DNA of 64,000 bases. Source: Cognaticolwellia mytili. Its GTDB lineage: Bacteria; Pseudomonadota; Gammaproteobacteria; Enterobacterales; Alteromonadaceae. The stretch lies in the NCBI RefSeq assembly GCF_002104475.1, contig NZ_NBOF01000004.1, forward strand, positions 310,001 through 374,000, written 5' to 3'. The notes under the pieces were generated by a model that searched no databases, was not told the origin of the DNA, and saw only the letters and a program-made list of their open reading frames with translations. The first letter of the stretch is position 1; each line of letters begins with the position of its first letter. Both the position numbers and the translations under genes were made by a program. Of the stretch, positions 51,540 through 61,807 are shown one piece after another.

Positions 51540-52077
51540 TAAAAACATAAACTTGAAAATAGGCGTTGCTGCAAAAAAATCAAACACGCTTGTAAAAGCA
51601 TGTAATTTAAAAATTGCTGCGGCGGTGTTGATGTCAATGGCGCTAACGGGTTGTTCAGATGATGTTGGTAAAGTCAGTTTAGGCTTATTTACCACCAAAG
51701 ATGTGGTGATTAACGCTAAGCAAGACCCAATTGTAAAAGGCGTAACTTGTCACATCAGTCATGTTGAAGCTGATTTAGACTTTTCTGATCCGTCAGACAT
51801 GAGCATAGCTTGTCGACAAACCGGTGAAATATCAGCACAAGATTTGGCGCAAATTGATCGTTCAAAAAATGGTGAAGTGGTTTTTAAAGAATCAAAAAGT
51901 ATTTTATTTAAAAGCCTAAAAGTCAGACGTATTTACGATGCTGAACATAAAACCCTTATTTACCTGTCTTATTCAACGAAGGAATCATCGGGTAGCCATC
52001 ATCATTCCTTGTCTACTGTGCCTTTATATAATACCAAGGCGTGGGATTGGGCATTGGCACAAGATGTAAAAAATTAA
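51532..52077 (+). CDS. creA: CreA-family lipoprotein
   Basis: This 181-residue protein of the CreA family has conserved strands GLFTTKDVVINAKQDPIVKGVTCHIS and VFKESKSILFKSLKVRRIYD. A signal segment ending MALTGC, with Cys41, makes it a likely lipoprotein, whereas many CreA proteins are plain periplasmic. The start ATG lies inside the last codons of the isoaspartyl peptidase gene (8-base overlap), so translation is coupled; the N-terminus before the hydrophobic run is unusually long. The function of CreA is unknown. No creBCD genes are nearby. Confidence 0.85.
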   Translation: MINKNINLKIGVAAKKSNTLVKACNLKIAAAVLMSMALTGCSDDVGKVSLGLFTTKDVVINAKQDPIVKGVTCHISHVEADLDFSDPSDMSIACRQTGEISAQDLAQIDRSKNGEVVFKESKSILFKSLKVRRIYDAEHKTLIYLSYSTKESSGSHHHSLSTVPLYNTKAWDWALAQDVKN

Positions 52078-52198
52078 CCGTTGTGCTTTTAAAACTTAAA
52101 AGTAAGCGTCATAAATTAACCAAAAATGACTTTTATATTTCCGCCGTACCAGGCTGAAAATGAATATAAAACTCACTAAATGACAAGTAGTAAAAATT

Positions 52199-52981
52199 AT
52201 GTTGGCAAACCTGTTTAGCCCGAAAGCAATTATTGATGAAAACACTAAAAACTGGATCCACGACACCTTTGCATGGGCTGTGGAAAATTTTGATATTAAT
52301 GTGCTAAAAAATGACGCACGTTTGGTGCTACCGACTAATGATTTTTATCCGGGTAGTGTTAGTAGTATTGATGAAATGGCGCAAGCTATGTTCACTAATA
52401 CCAAAAAATATGCTGGTATGCAGCAGTGGCCGGTACAAATTACCTCACGCGCAGCAGAAAGCCAGACTGCTATTGAAGATTTAACTTTAGGGAAAGTGGT
52501 TCGTGGTGATAACGCAGAGGTAGCACTAAGCGAAGGGAATGACGCCTTGAAATTAGGTTTCACACCTAATCAAGTGAACCAACCACAAGATTTAATTGCC
52601 GGTATTAGCCAAGCGCTTGCCAGTATTTTAGTGGTTTCTAATAAAGTATTACCGCCGGGTGGAAAAGAGTATTTACCGCAAGCGATTGACTTAGTTGCCT
52701 GCTTTATGGGCTTTGGCGTTATATTTGCTAATACGGCTTATCAATTTAAAGGCGGCTGTGGCTCGTGTAATAACGCCAGTTTGAATCGCCAAGCAGCGCT
52801 TACCGAGCCTGAAACATTATATGCTTTAGCGCTATTTTGTGTTTTGAAAAAAGAACCAATGAAAAATGTTAAAGGTCACTTAAAATCGCACTTACGAAAA
52901 GATTTTGTTAATGCTTATAAAGGTATTGAGAAGTCAATTTCTACCAGTACACAACCAGCCTTATTGGCGGTATTGAATTAA
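52199..52981 (+). CDS. Conserved hypothetical protein with a CGSC motif
   Basis: This 260-residue protein is of no family I can name. It opens LFSPKAIIDENTKNWIHDTFAWAVENFD, then RLVLPTNDFYPGS, a pattern I recall from uncharacterised gammaproteobacterial proteins. A FKGGCGSCNNASLNR segment near residue 190 could bind metal or form a disulfide. The C-terminal third is helical and basic. There is no signal peptide or certain membrane segment. It stands alone between creA and a CBS-domain gene. Confidence 0.75.
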   Translation: MLANLFSPKAIIDENTKNWIHDTFAWAVENFDINVLKNDARLVLPTNDFYPGSVSSIDEMAQAMFTNTKKYAGMQQWPVQITSRAAESQTAIEDLTLGKVVRGDNAEVALSEGNDALKLGFTPNQVNQPQDLIAGISQALASILVVSNKVLPPGGKEYLPQAIDLVACFMGFGVIFANTAYQFKGGCGSCNNASLNRQAALTEPETLYALALFCVLKKEPMKNVKGHLKSHLRKDFVNAYKGIEKSISTSTQPALLAVLN

Positions 52982-53139
52982 TTAAGCCTTCGAAGAGTAG
53001 TAGGAATAAAAAATTTAGAAATAATTAGCTAAATGGATGATTTATTTGCAAATGCGTCTACAGTTAATGTTATATATTAGTGCTATTAAATATATTTGTA
53101 CTTTTTTTGGGTATTTATCTTAATTTTTAGGAAACCTTC

Positions 53140-53553
53140 ATGGAATCATTACAAGTAAAAGAATATATGAACCATTACCCTGTAACTTTCACCCCCGAAA
53201 TGATGGTTGAAGAGGCAGCTTTACGTTTTTTAAAAACCAAACAAATTGGTGGCCCTGTCATTGATAGCAATAACCAATTAATGGGGTTCTTATCAGAAAG
53301 TGATGTTTTAGCTAAAATGATTGAAACTATTTACTATAATGAGCATATTACTGATGTTGCTGGTTTAATGCGAAAAGATGTATTGACCGTAAAACCCTAT
53401 GACAGCGTTATTGAGCTTGGTCAGCAAATATTGAAAAATAAGCCTAAGGTATACCCAGTTGTCGATGATGATGAAAACTTACTTGGCACTATCTCTCGAA
53501 ATGATGTACTTCGTGCTATCGATTTACATTTACGCTCAGGCTATAAAAGCTAG
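53140..53553 (+). CDS. CBS-domain pair protein
   Basis: This 137-residue cytosolic protein consists of two CBS motifs forming one Bateman module. The first (about 5-60) has MVEEAALRFLKTKQIGGPVIDSN and GFLSESDVL; the second (about 75-130) has VIELGQQILKNKPKVYPVVDDD and GTISRNDVLRAI. Such modules bind adenine nucleotides and modulate partners; none is obvious here. AGGAAA precedes the ATG. It stands alone before hrpA. Confidence 0.9.
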   Translation: MESLQVKEYMNHYPVTFTPEMMVEEAALRFLKTKQIGGPVIDSNNQLMGFLSESDVLAKMIETIYYNEHITDVAGLMRKDVLTVKPYDSVIELGQQILKNKPKVYPVVDDDENLLGTISRNDVLRAIDLHLRSGYKS

Positions 53554-53718
53554 TTGATTTTGCGTTAATCAGTAATTATTACTGATAGCGCTTTATGCTT
53601 TAACTTGATATTTTAGTTAAACAAAAAATAGCAAAAGGCTACATCCGAAAGGGTTACGTATTCATTTGCTATTGTTTACCTGTTAAACTGTTTTTTTGTT
53701 ATTTGTGTTGAGTCTGTT

Positions 53719-56700
53719 TTGTCTTCTGTTACCCCCGCTAATTCTGCTGCTACTGAAAAAAAATCTAATAAAACCAATAAAAATATCACGGTAAAAGCAC
53801 TTTTTGACCGTTTACATCAAGTTAAACTGTCGGATAAAGCGCGGATAAGAAAACGCTTATTGGGCGTTAAAAAAATAACTCATGGCGACAAGCAGCAAAA
53901 AGCGCTACAACAAATTGCAGTGTCAATTGAGCAATCGATAGAGAACAAGCAAGTTCGCCGTGCTAATTTACCTAAGGTGAGCTACCCAGAAGGCCTACCT
54001 GTTTCTCAAAACGTCGATGTAATCGCTAAGGCCATTGCCGAAAACCAAGTGGTGATCATCGCGGGTGAAACCGGCTCAGGTAAAACTACACAAATTCCGA
54101 AGATATGTTTGCAACTTGGTCGTGGTGTTGACGGTATTATTGGTCATACACAACCACGTCGTATTGCGGCAAGAACAGTAGCAAACCGTATTGCTGATGA
54201 GCTTAATACTAAACTAGGTAATGCTGTTGGTTATAAGGTGCGTTTTAACGACCAAGTGAGTGAGCACAGTTATATCAAGCTGATGACTGATGGTATTTTG
54301 CTTGCTGAAATGCAAAAAGACCGGCTCTTGCGTCAGTACGATACTTTAATTATTGATGAAGCCCATGAACGTAGCTTAAACATTGATTTTATTTTGGGTT
54401 ACTTGCGTCAAATATTGCCGAAACGTCCTGATTTAAAAATCATTATTACCTCAGCAACAATTGACCCTGAAAAGTTTGCGAAACATTTTTCGGGCGCCAA
54501 CGGTGAACTAGCACCGATTATTGAAGTGTCTGGTCGAACTTTCCCCGTAGAGATGCGTTACCGGCCATTGAACGAAATGAGCGATGAAAGTAATGGTGAT
54601 GCTGATATTATTTCAGGTATTCTCAATGCGGTAGACGAGCTTAGCTCTGACGGTCGTGGTGCAACGTCTGACGGTGACATTTTGGTATTCCTTAATGGTG
54701 AACGAGAAATTCGAGATACCGCACGTGTTTTAGAAAAGGCAAACTTACGTCATACCAATGTTTTACCTTTGTATTCGCGTTTAACCGTTGCTGAGCAAAA
54801 TTTAATATTCAAGCCTCATAGTGGCCGTAATATTGTTTTGGCGACTAACGTTGCTGAAACCAGTTTAACCGTGCCGGGCATTAAATATGTTATTGATCCA
54901 GGTACTGCAAGAATATCGCGTTATAGTTACCGCACCAAAGTGCAACGTTTGCCGATTGAGCCAATTTCACAAGCCAGTGCCAATCAACGTGCGGGTCGTT
55001 GTGGCCGTGTATCATCAGGTGTTTGTATTCGTTTATATTCTGAGGACGACTACTTAAACCGCCCAGAATTTACCGACCCTGAAATACTACGTACCAATTT
55101 AGCCACCGTTATATTGCAAATGTTGTCATTAGATTTAGGTGAGATTTCAGACTTTCCTTTTGTGCAGCCACCAGATAACCGCAACATAAATGACGGCGTT
55201 CGTTTACTTGAAGAGCTCGCGGCAATTGATGCCAACGCGAATCAAGTTAAGTTAACACCAATTGGTCGCTCGTTAGCAAAATTCCCGATAGATCCGCGTT
55301 TAGCAAAAATGATTTTAACGGCGGCTGACTTAGGCTGTATTGAACAAATATTTATTATTGTTAGTGCCTTAAGTATTCAAGACCCACGGGAGCGTCCGCA
55401 TGAAAAACAGCAAGCTGCCGACGAAAAACATGGCCGTTTTAAAAATAAACAGTCGGATTTTGTCAGTTTATTGAAACTGTGGAGCTACGTTGAAGAGCAG
55501 CAAAAGCAGTTAACCAATAATCAGTTTCGTCGTTTGTGTCAAAAAGAATTTTTATCCTACGTACGACTTCGAGAATGGCAAGATATCTACAGTCAATTGA
55601 CGCATTCATTGCGAGAATTAAAAATTCCGATGAGCCGTATTGAATTAGATTTATCTGAAGAAGCTGAAAAAAATCCAGTAAACGGTAATTTAGATATTGT
55701 TCACCAAGCGATATTATCAGGGTTATTGAGCCATTTAGGCCAACAAGATGAAAACCGGGAATACAAAGGCGCACGTGGCAGCAAGTTCTTTATTTTCCCT
55801 GGCTCTGCGTTAGCTAAAAAATCACCAAAATGGTTAATGGCGGCTGAATTGGTTGAAACCAGTCGTTTGTTTGCTCGTATGGCGGCGAAAATTGACCCTT
55901 TATGGCTTGAGCCATTAGCTGAGCACTTAGTTAAGCGTAGTTACAGTGAGCCGCATTGGGAAAAGAAGCAGGGCGCTGTAATGGCGTTCGAACAAGTGAC
56001 GCTTTACGGGTTAATTATTGTTGGTAAGCGTAAGGTCAATTTTAACAAAATTGAACCTGACACCTGTCGTGAAATTTTTATTCGAGAAGCTTTGGTCAAT
56101 GGTGACAGCACCATTAAAGAAGCGTTCTTAAAAGACAATCGTCAACTGGTTGATGAAATTGAAGCCTTAGAGCAAAAGGCTCGCCGTAAAGACTTTTTAA
56201 TTGAAGAGCAACAACTAGTCGATTTTTACACTGAGAAATTGCCTGAAAGCGCTATTTGTCAGCGCAGCTTTTTAGCCTGGTGGAAAAAACAGAAGCAGAG
56301 TGATGCCAAGTTACTAAACTTTACTAAAGCTTTCTTATTGAAAGAAACCGCTGTTAAGCTTTCTGCTAACGAGTACCCTGAAACTTGGCAGCAGGGGAGT
56401 TTAACCTTGCCGTTAAGTTATCATTTTAGTCCGGGTGATGCTGACGATGGTATTAGCGTTTTGATACCTGTTGGCATACTAAATCAAGTAGAAAACACTG
56501 GTTTTGATTGGCTAATTCCTGCTTTGAGACTTGAACTAATTACCGCATTGATCAGAGGTTTGCCAAAGTCATTAAGACGTAATTTTGTGCCCGCACCTAA
56601 TTATGCGCAGGCGTGTTGCGCGGCAATATCAAATACAGACAGCACGTTAACCGTTGCGCTTGAAAAGCAATTATTGAGAATGACTGGTGTGCGTATGCCT

Positions 56701-57732
56701 GAAGATGCTTGGCAGGGTGTTGAACTAGTACCGCACTTATTAATGAATTTTAAAATTGTTAATGAAAATGGTAAGTTACTAAAACAAGGTAGAAACCTTG
56801 ATGAACTAAAAGATGGTTTGCAAGGGCGCGTGCAAGCATCAATTAAAAAAGTTGCAGACAAAGGTATTGAACGTAGTGACATTGCTAACTGGGACTTTAA
56901 AGATTTACCTAAAAGCTACGAAAAGAAAGTCGCTAATATCACCATAAAAGCATTTCCTGCGTTGGTTGATAAGAACAAGTCAGTTGCTATTGAATTATTT
57001 GAGCACGAAAGCTTAGCAGAGCAAGCCATGTTAGATGGTGTCAGCCGTTTAATTTTATTAAGCATACCGTCGCCAGTAAAATATCTACAACAGAAATTGC
57101 CTAACAAATCGAAATTGGGATTGTATTTTAATCCATTTGGTTCAATTAACGATTTACTCGATGATTGTATTGTTGCCGGTTGCCAGTTCTTAGTAAATGA
57201 ATATGGTGAATTGCCGCGCGCGCAACAAGAGTTTGAAGCTTGTAAAGAGCATGTGCGTGCTGAAATTGCTGATTGTGTATTAAGTGCCGCGATTAAAGTT
57301 GAACGCGTGTTGAGTTTAGCTCATGACGTACGTAAAAAAATGAAAGGCAAAATGTCATTAAATGTAGTGCAATCGCATGGTGATATTAAAGGTCAGTTAG
57401 AAGCGATGGTTTTCAAAGGTTTTATCACAGAAGCAGGTTATCAACGTTTAGATGATATTGCCCGATATTTAACCGCAATGGAACGCCGGTTAGAAAAGCT
57501 GCAAATCGACCCGAACCAAGATCGACTGAAAATGTTAGAAGTTGAAAAAACACAAAAAGCGCTAGATGCGGTTGTTGCACTACAACCTAAAGGGCAACCC
57601 TTGCGCAAAGAGTTAGTGCAAGGTTCTTGGATGATTGAAGAACTGCGAGTATCTCTTTTTGCACAAAACTTAAAAACGCCGTTTCCTATTTCCACCAAGC
57701 GAATATTGAACTACCTGAAAGAATATAGTTAA
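53719..57732 (+). CDS. hrpA: HrpA, DEAH-box ATP-dependent RNA helicase
   Basis: HrpA is an SF2 DEAH helicase; in E. coli it frees stalled or collided ribosomes and affects mRNA processing. Walker A GETGSGKT is at 116-123 and DEAH at 213-216, followed by TSATIDPEKF, NVAETSLTVPGI and QRAGRCGR. The rest is the long HrpA-specific tail (DUF3418) that makes the protein 1337 residues, close to 1300 in E. coli. The start is TTG at 53719 with a poor ribosome site, so the first residues are less certain. A PilZ gene follows 79 bases later. Confidence 0.95.
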   Translation: MSSVTPANSAATEKKSNKTNKNITVKALFDRLHQVKLSDKARIRKRLLGVKKITHGDKQQKALQQIAVSIEQSIENKQVRRANLPKVSYPEGLPVSQNVDVIAKAIAENQVVIIAGETGSGKTTQIPKICLQLGRGVDGIIGHTQPRRIAARTVANRIADELNTKLGNAVGYKVRFNDQVSEHSYIKLMTDGILLAEMQKDRLLRQYDTLIIDEAHERSLNIDFILGYLRQILPKRPDLKIIITSATIDPEKFAKHFSGANGELAPIIEVSGRTFPVEMRYRPLNEMSDESNGDADIISGILNAVDELSSDGRGATSDGDILVFLNGEREIRDTARVLEKANLRHTNVLPLYSRLTVAEQNLIFKPHSGRNIVLATNVAETSLTVPGIKYVIDPGTARISRYSYRTKVQRLPIEPISQASANQRAGRCGRVSSGVCIRLYSEDDYLNRPEFTDPEILRTNLATVILQMLSLDLGEISDFPFVQPPDNRNINDGVRLLEELAAIDANANQVKLTPIGRSLAKFPIDPRLAKMILTAADLGCIEQIFIIVSALSIQDPRERPHEKQQAADEKHGRFKNKQSDFVSLLKLWSYVEEQQKQLTNNQFRRLCQKEFLSYVRLREWQDIYSQLTHSLRELKIPMSRIELDLSEEAEKNPVNGNLDIVHQAILSGLLSHLGQQDENREYKGARGSKFFIFPGSALAKKSPKWLMAAELVETSRLFARMAAKIDPLWLEPLAEHLVKRSYSEPHWEKKQGAVMAFEQVTLYGLIIVGKRKVNFNKIEPDTCREIFIREALVNGDSTIKEAFLKDNRQLVDEIEALEQKARRKDFLIEEQQLVDFYTEKLPESAICQRSFLAWWKKQKQSDAKLLNFTKAFLLKETAVKLSANEYPETWQQGSLTLPLSYHFSPGDADDGISVLIPVGILNQVENTGFDWLIPALRLELITALIRGLPKSLRRNFVPAPNYAQACCAAISNTDSTLTVALEKQLLRMTGVRMPEDAWQGVELVPHLLMNFKIVNENGKLLKQGRNLDELKDGLQGRVQASIKKVADKGIERSDIANWDFKDLPKSYEKKVANITIKAFPALVDKNKSVAIELFEHESLAEQAMLDGVSRLILLSIPSPVKYLQQKLPNKSKLGLYFNPFGSINDLLDDCIVAGCQFLVNEYGELPRAQQEFEACKEHVRAEIADCVLSAAIKVERVLSLAHDVRKKMKGKMSLNVVQSHGDIKGQLEAMVFKGFITEAGYQRLDDIARYLTAMERRLEKLQIDPNQDRLKMLEVEKTQKALDAVVALQPKGQPLRKELVQGSWMIEELRVSLFAQNLKTPFPISTKRILNYLKEYS

Positions 57733-57811
57733 ATTAAGTACAATGATTTGACAGTGATGATTACGGTGAGTATAAATAAAAGCCTAATTATAAAAATATA
57801 TTGGAGTAGTA

Positions 57812-58111
57812 ATGGTTAATTACGATGATAAACGTAACTTTTATCGGATGATGTTAAACAGTGAAGTGACCGTGACCATTATTGATGATGAAGCTAATAG
57901 TAAGGTTTTAGCAACTTGTCGTGATTTAAGTGCAACGGGAATTGCGATTGAAATGCCACATCCATTAGAAATTAATACCGCAGTGCGTATTAGTGTTGAA
58001 TCTGCCAATAGTGCAGTGCAACCATTAGATGCGAAAGGAAAAGTGGTTAGGGTTACTGAAGAAGGTACTGACTGCTACTTAGTCGGTGTCAACATTTCTG
58101 AAATTGACTAA
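57812..58111 (+). CDS. PilZ-domain protein
   Basis: This 99-residue single PilZ domain likely binds cyclic di-GMP. The RxxxR motif is seen in KRNFYRMM and the second motif DLSATGIAIE matches (D/N)xSxxG. GGAG precedes the ATG. As a stand-alone receptor it may adjust motility or surface functions, consistent with the two c-di-GMP enzymes elsewhere in the window. It is probably transcribed alone or from hrpA. Confidence 0.88.
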   Translation: MVNYDDKRNFYRMMLNSEVTVTIIDDEANSKVLATCRDLSATGIAIEMPHPLEINTAVRISVESANSAVQPLDAKGKVVRVTEEGTDCYLVGVNISEID

Positions 58112-58228
58112 TTATTACGAGTTTTAGTGAGTAAGACCCTGCAACATACTTTATATTTCAGGGTCAATAACCGAACTAAAAGCTATTCTACTTTTAGTAG
58201 CGATTGGTTTGTTATGAGCTTTAAATTA

Positions 58229-59473
58229 TTAAGATAGTACCCAATTCGCAGCAAAATATACCCCAATGTAGCCAACGGTATAAGCAATGGTTAGATAGCC
58301 GATATTGCGCAGATAACTCATAAAACTCAACTCTTTAATTTTACTCATGGCAATAATACCCGCAGCTGAGCCTATGACTAAAATTGAGCCGCCAACACCT
58401 GTAGCATAAGTTAGCATTAACCATTCTGTTACTTTCATCTCTACATCTGCTTTTAACAATGCTGCTGTTAATGGCACGTTATCAATCACTGAAGACATAA
58501 AGCCGACGATATAGTTTACCTGCATTGCTGGTAAAAACTCGTATAGCTCGGTAAAGCCACTTAACACGCCTATTTCTTTTAAAATACCAACAAGTAACAA
58601 TACCCCTAGGAAGAATAATAAAGCGTCGTATTCAACTTCTCGAATGTAATGCAGAACATCTTCATTTTTCTTCTTAGGTAACATGTTGGCGACTAGAAAC
58701 ATCACTGATAAACCAAAGAGGAAACTCAGTACTGGCGGTATTTGAAAGAATACGTTGAGTAGTAAAGTACCCGAAATAGTCAGCATAAAAATAATCGCGA
58801 TAATGATGTCGGGCTTTTCAATTTTAAGTCGTGTTTTCGATAATTGAACGTTGCCCGAAAGCCCGAATGACAATAAACTCGCCAGAGTTAAAACGCCTAA
58901 GAAGGAAGGCAGTATTAGTATCAGTAAATTCGATATGGTGACTTTGTTTTCAAGGAAAATCATCAGTGTTGTTACATCACCAGTGATTAATGAAACACCA
59001 CCACTATTGACCGAGAAAACAATTAGCGTCGCGTACTTTAAACGTTTCTTTACTTCGAGCTGCAAATTCATTACCACCGCAATTGCTACCAATGTTGCCG
59101 TGACATTGTCGGCAAAAGAAGAGAACACAAAAGCAAATATCGCGATGACGAACATTAAGCCTCGCTCTGAAATACTTTTAGGTAAAATGCGTTGCACTAA
59201 AGCGGAGATAAAACCTTTACTGTTTAAGTAGGCGACAAAGGTCATTGCTGACATGAGAAACAGCCATAAAGTCGCTATTTCTAATAAATTTTCATTTAGT
59301 TGATGATTAGTTTGAATACTGTCATTGCTGTTAATGGGGAATATGAAGGCCAATATCCAGCACAAGGTGCCGAAAAACAGCGTGGTTTTAGCTTTGTTTA
59401 TATGAATTAAATCTTCAGTAATGATCATTATAAAACTGATAATGACTAAGATGAGAATAATCGTATTGATCAT
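58229..59473 (-). CDS. nhaD: NhaD-type Na+/H+ antiporter
   Basis: This 414-residue inner-membrane protein has about 11-12 helices of the ion transporter superfamily. Family landmarks include FSSFADNVTATLVAIAV and SVIDNVPLTAALLKADVE, both with Asp in broken helices where NhaD carries transport residues, and a late GGSILVIGSAAGIIAM. NhaD exports Na+ (or Li+) for protons and is common in marine bacteria. The ATG at 59473 is preferred; a longer start at 59503 falls within a long inverted repeat (59496-59569) and lacks a ribosome site. It is monocistronic. Confidence 0.92.
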   Translation of the reverse strand: MINTIILILVIISFIMIITEDLIHINKAKTTLFFGTLCWILAFIFPINSNDSIQTNHQLNENLLEIATLWLFLMSAMTFVAYLNSKGFISALVQRILPKSISERGLMFVIAIFAFVFSSFADNVTATLVAIAVVMNLQLEVKKRLKYATLIVFSVNSGGVSLITGDVTTLMIFLENKVTISNLLILILPSFLGVLTLASLLSFGLSGNVQLSKTRLKIEKPDIIIAIIFMLTISGTLLLNVFFQIPPVLSFLFGLSVMFLVANMLPKKKNEDVLHYIREVEYDALLFFLGVLLLVGILKEIGVLSGFTELYEFLPAMQVNYIVGFMSSVIDNVPLTAALLKADVEMKVTEWLMLTYATGVGGSILVIGSAAGIIAMSKIKELSFMSYLRNIGYLTIAYTVGYIGVYFAANWVLS

Positions 59474-59495
59474 GATTTTTATTACCTGTAATACC

Positions 59496-59569
59496 AACCT
59501 CATTAAGTTTTTCGCACTTGTGCTGATTTATTTTAATCAGCAAAAACAAAGCACAAACTTAATGAAGTT
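59496..59569. repeat. Long imperfect inverted repeat in the nhaD leader
   Basis: Outer arms (59496-59510 with 59555-59569) pair at 14 of 15 positions, and inner arms (59521-59528 with 59535-59542) pair at all 8 around a 6-nt loop. A second, competing pairing TTGTGC/GCACAA (59518-59523 with 59551-59556) is possible. It begins 22 bases before the nhaD start, so it could be an RNA leader switch or an inserted REP/MITE-like element. Confidence 0.7.
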
Positions 59570-59654
59570 AGATAACTAATTTTGGACATCGACTAAGCCC
59601 AATGAAACTTAATTAATTGGGGTAGTACGATGTAAGTGAGCTTAAACTTTTAAC

Positions 59655-59963
59655 CTAAAAATTTAACGGTGGGTCACTATTACTTGAAAAAAGGCAGGTA
59701 AAACAGAAAATGGAAATTGAGTTAGCATTAATGTTGAAGCTAGTTTGACTATTGAATTCGATGGGTAAGCGATTGTGACTTGCTTCAGAAGATGAATTTT
59801 CACTGATGAAACATAGCTGACATTCATGCTCTGCAACAACAGCGTGTTCTTGAGCGTGAGCGATTGAGAATGTAGAGCTTAATAGCCATGAAAAGAGTAA
59901 AAAAGCGCGCAGCAAACAACTCAGTGCTGATGTTGGTATTCTTGAGTTGTTTTGTGAATTCAT
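59655..59963 (-). CDS. Small secreted protein with a Cys-x2-Cys motif
   Basis: This 102-residue protein has a signal peptide (hydrophobic 17-37, cleavage near SIAHAQEH). The mature part starts with His/Glu residues and HECQLCFISE, then a Ser/Asn-rich tail with another hydrophobic stretch containing CFTC. It recalls small proteins annotated as zinc-uptake chaperone-like or DUF2946-like in Alteromonadales, but no metal transporter is adjacent. Metal binding is plausible from the His and Cys residues. It may be a periplasmic metal carrier or may be uncharacterised. Confidence 0.6.
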   Translation of the reverse strand: MNSQNNSRIPTSALSCLLRAFLLFSWLLSSTFSIAHAQEHAVVAEHECQLCFISENSSSEASHNRLPIEFNSQTSFNINANSISIFCFTCLFSSNSDPPLNF

Positions 59964-60075
59964 AAGGTCTAAATAATTTTATGATAATTAAGGGACTTAA
60001 AATTGTACTAAATAGCCATTGCTTTATGTTTCAAACACCTAGCTAGCACTTCACACTAGCTAGGATATTTATTTG

Positions 60076-61266
60076 TTACTCTACTTGGCAGACTAATCCT
60101 TTAAGGTAATAACCTTCCGGGTAGTTTGACGATACGGGGTGATCAGGTGCTTGATGAAGTCTATCGACAAAATAAGCCTTTCTTTTTGCATCTAATGCCG
60201 CGTCAGCCACTACTTTTTGAAATAAACTTGCTTCCATTAAGCCAGAGCATGAAAAGGTTAACAGCGTACCGTTAGGTTTTAGCAATTGCATGGCTAACAT
60301 GTTGATATCTTTGTAGCCTCGACACGCACCCGTTAATTGAGCTTTAGACTCAACAAATTTTGGAGGATCAAGAATAATCATATCAAATGTACGCTTTTCA
60401 TCACGGTATTGGCGTAATAGTTTAAAAACATCGGCTTTAACAAATGAAACGTTTTTATCTGTTAGTCCATTAAGCTCGACATTTTGTTTAGCAAGATCCA
60501 AAGCACTTTCTGAAACATCGACGTTGATAACTTCTTTTGCGCCATTGGCCGCACAATGCAGTGAGAAAGTACCAGTATAAGAAAAACAGTTTAATACGCT
60601 TTTACCTTTGGCATATTTACCCGCCGCAACTCTAGATTCTCGTTGGTCTAAATAAAAGCCGGTTTTATGGCCTTCAGCAACATTAACGTGAATTTTAATG
60701 CCATGCTCTTCAATAACGCATTCTGTTGAGTCTTGAGGCTCAGTTAACCAACCTGTAACAGGCTCTAAGCCTTCTTTTTTACGAACATCAACGTCTGAAC
60801 GTTCATAAATATGACAACCAGGATAAAGCTCTTTTAGACATTCAACTAAGGTATAACGGTGAAAATCTGCACCAGCACTCAGGAGTTGGCAAACAACAAA
60901 ATTGTCATACTTATCAATAGTAATACCAGGTAAGCCATCAGATTCACCCGCGATAAGACGATAGCCAGTTAAACCACCGTTTTCGATAAACCAATCACGA
61001 CGAGCTTGCGCCTTTAACAATTTATTACGAAAAAAATCAGTATCTATTTCTTCGTCAATTTCAAAAGTCCAAACGCGAACTCTGATTTGAGATTCTGGAG
61101 AGTATGCGCCTTTAGCTAGCCAGTTTCCCTTATTGTCAAAGACATCAACAGTATCACCAAGCATTGGGTTGCCTTTGATTTTGTTGATGGCTTGAGAAAA
61201 TATCCACGGGTGTTTTCGCAATAATGATTTTTCACGAGCAACTTTTAAATAAATTCTTGCTGACAT
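60076..61266 (-). CDS. rlmI: RlmI, 23S rRNA m5C1962 methyltransferase
   Basis: RlmI methylates C1962 of 23S rRNA. The 396-residue protein has an N-terminal PUA domain ([21 protein letters not shown]), a central linker and a Rossmann methyltransferase domain with [22 protein letters not shown] and [17 protein letters not shown], with the conserved Cys, follows. It is divergent from acylphosphatase, the same neighbour pair (yccW/yccX) as in E. coli, which supports both calls. Confidence 0.95.
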   Translation of the reverse strand: MSARIYLKVAREKSLLRKHPWIFSQAINKIKGNPMLGDTVDVFDNKGNWLAKGAYSPESQIRVRVWTFEIDEEIDTDFFRNKLLKAQARRDWFIENGGLTGYRLIAGESDGLPGITIDKYDNFVVCQLLSAGADFHRYTLVECLKELYPGCHIYERSDVDVRKKEGLEPVTGWLTEPQDSTECVIEEHGIKIHVNVAEGHKTGFYLDQRESRVAAGKYAKGKSVLNCFSYTGTFSLHCAANGAKEVINVDVSESALDLAKQNVELNGLTDKNVSFVKADVFKLLRQYRDEKRTFDMIILDPPKFVESKAQLTGACRGYKDINMLAMQLLKPNGTLLTFSCSGLMEASLFQKVVADAALDAKRKAYFVDRLHQAPDHPVSSNYPEGYYLKGLVCQVE

Positions 61267-61426
61267 ATGCCTATACTTATAATTAACAATAATAATTGCG
61301 CGAGTTTAGTCAATGCATTAGTCGCGTGCAATGTTCTAGGTTAACTATTTCTCACTTATTGCGATAAATGAGAGTTTTTAAGCGAAAAATAACAAAAGCA
61401 TGTAGTAAAAGGTAAGGTGAAAAATT

Positions 61427-61696
61427 ATGAATGTAAGTTATATGGCGCATGTAAGCGGTAAAGTACAAGGCGTTTACTTCAGGGCTTCTAGCCAACAAGT
61501 TGCTATTGATCATGGTTTAAGCGGCTATGCACGTAATTTAACGGATGGTGATGTAGAAATATTGATGTGTGGCGAGCAACAAGAAGTAAACAAGATGCTT
61601 GAATGGCTAGCACATGGGCCTCCGCAAGCTGAAGTAGACAATATTGAAACGAAAAAAGTACCTTGGCAAGAGCACCACTTTTTCGCGATTAGCTAG
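61427..61696 (+). CDS. acyP: Acylphosphatase
   Basis: This 89-residue acylphosphatase hydrolyses acyl phosphates such as acetyl phosphate or carbamoyl phosphate. VSGKVQGVYFRASSQ contains catalytic Arg19 and the phosphate loop; Asn37 in GYARNLTDG orients water. AAGGTGA lies before the ATG. It is divergent from rlmI, as in many gammaproteobacteria. Confidence 0.95.
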   Translation: MNVSYMAHVSGKVQGVYFRASSQQVAIDHGLSGYARNLTDGDVEILMCGEQQEVNKMLEWLAHGPPQAEVDNIETKKVPWQEHHFFAIS

Positions 61697-61807
61697 CTTA
61701 TGGTCAATTGTACTTAATATTCATCTGCAATGTGTGCAGAGCTATTGGTATTAAACGCTAGATAAGGCAAAATATTACATAATCTAGTTATTCCATTAGG
61801 AAGTAAG

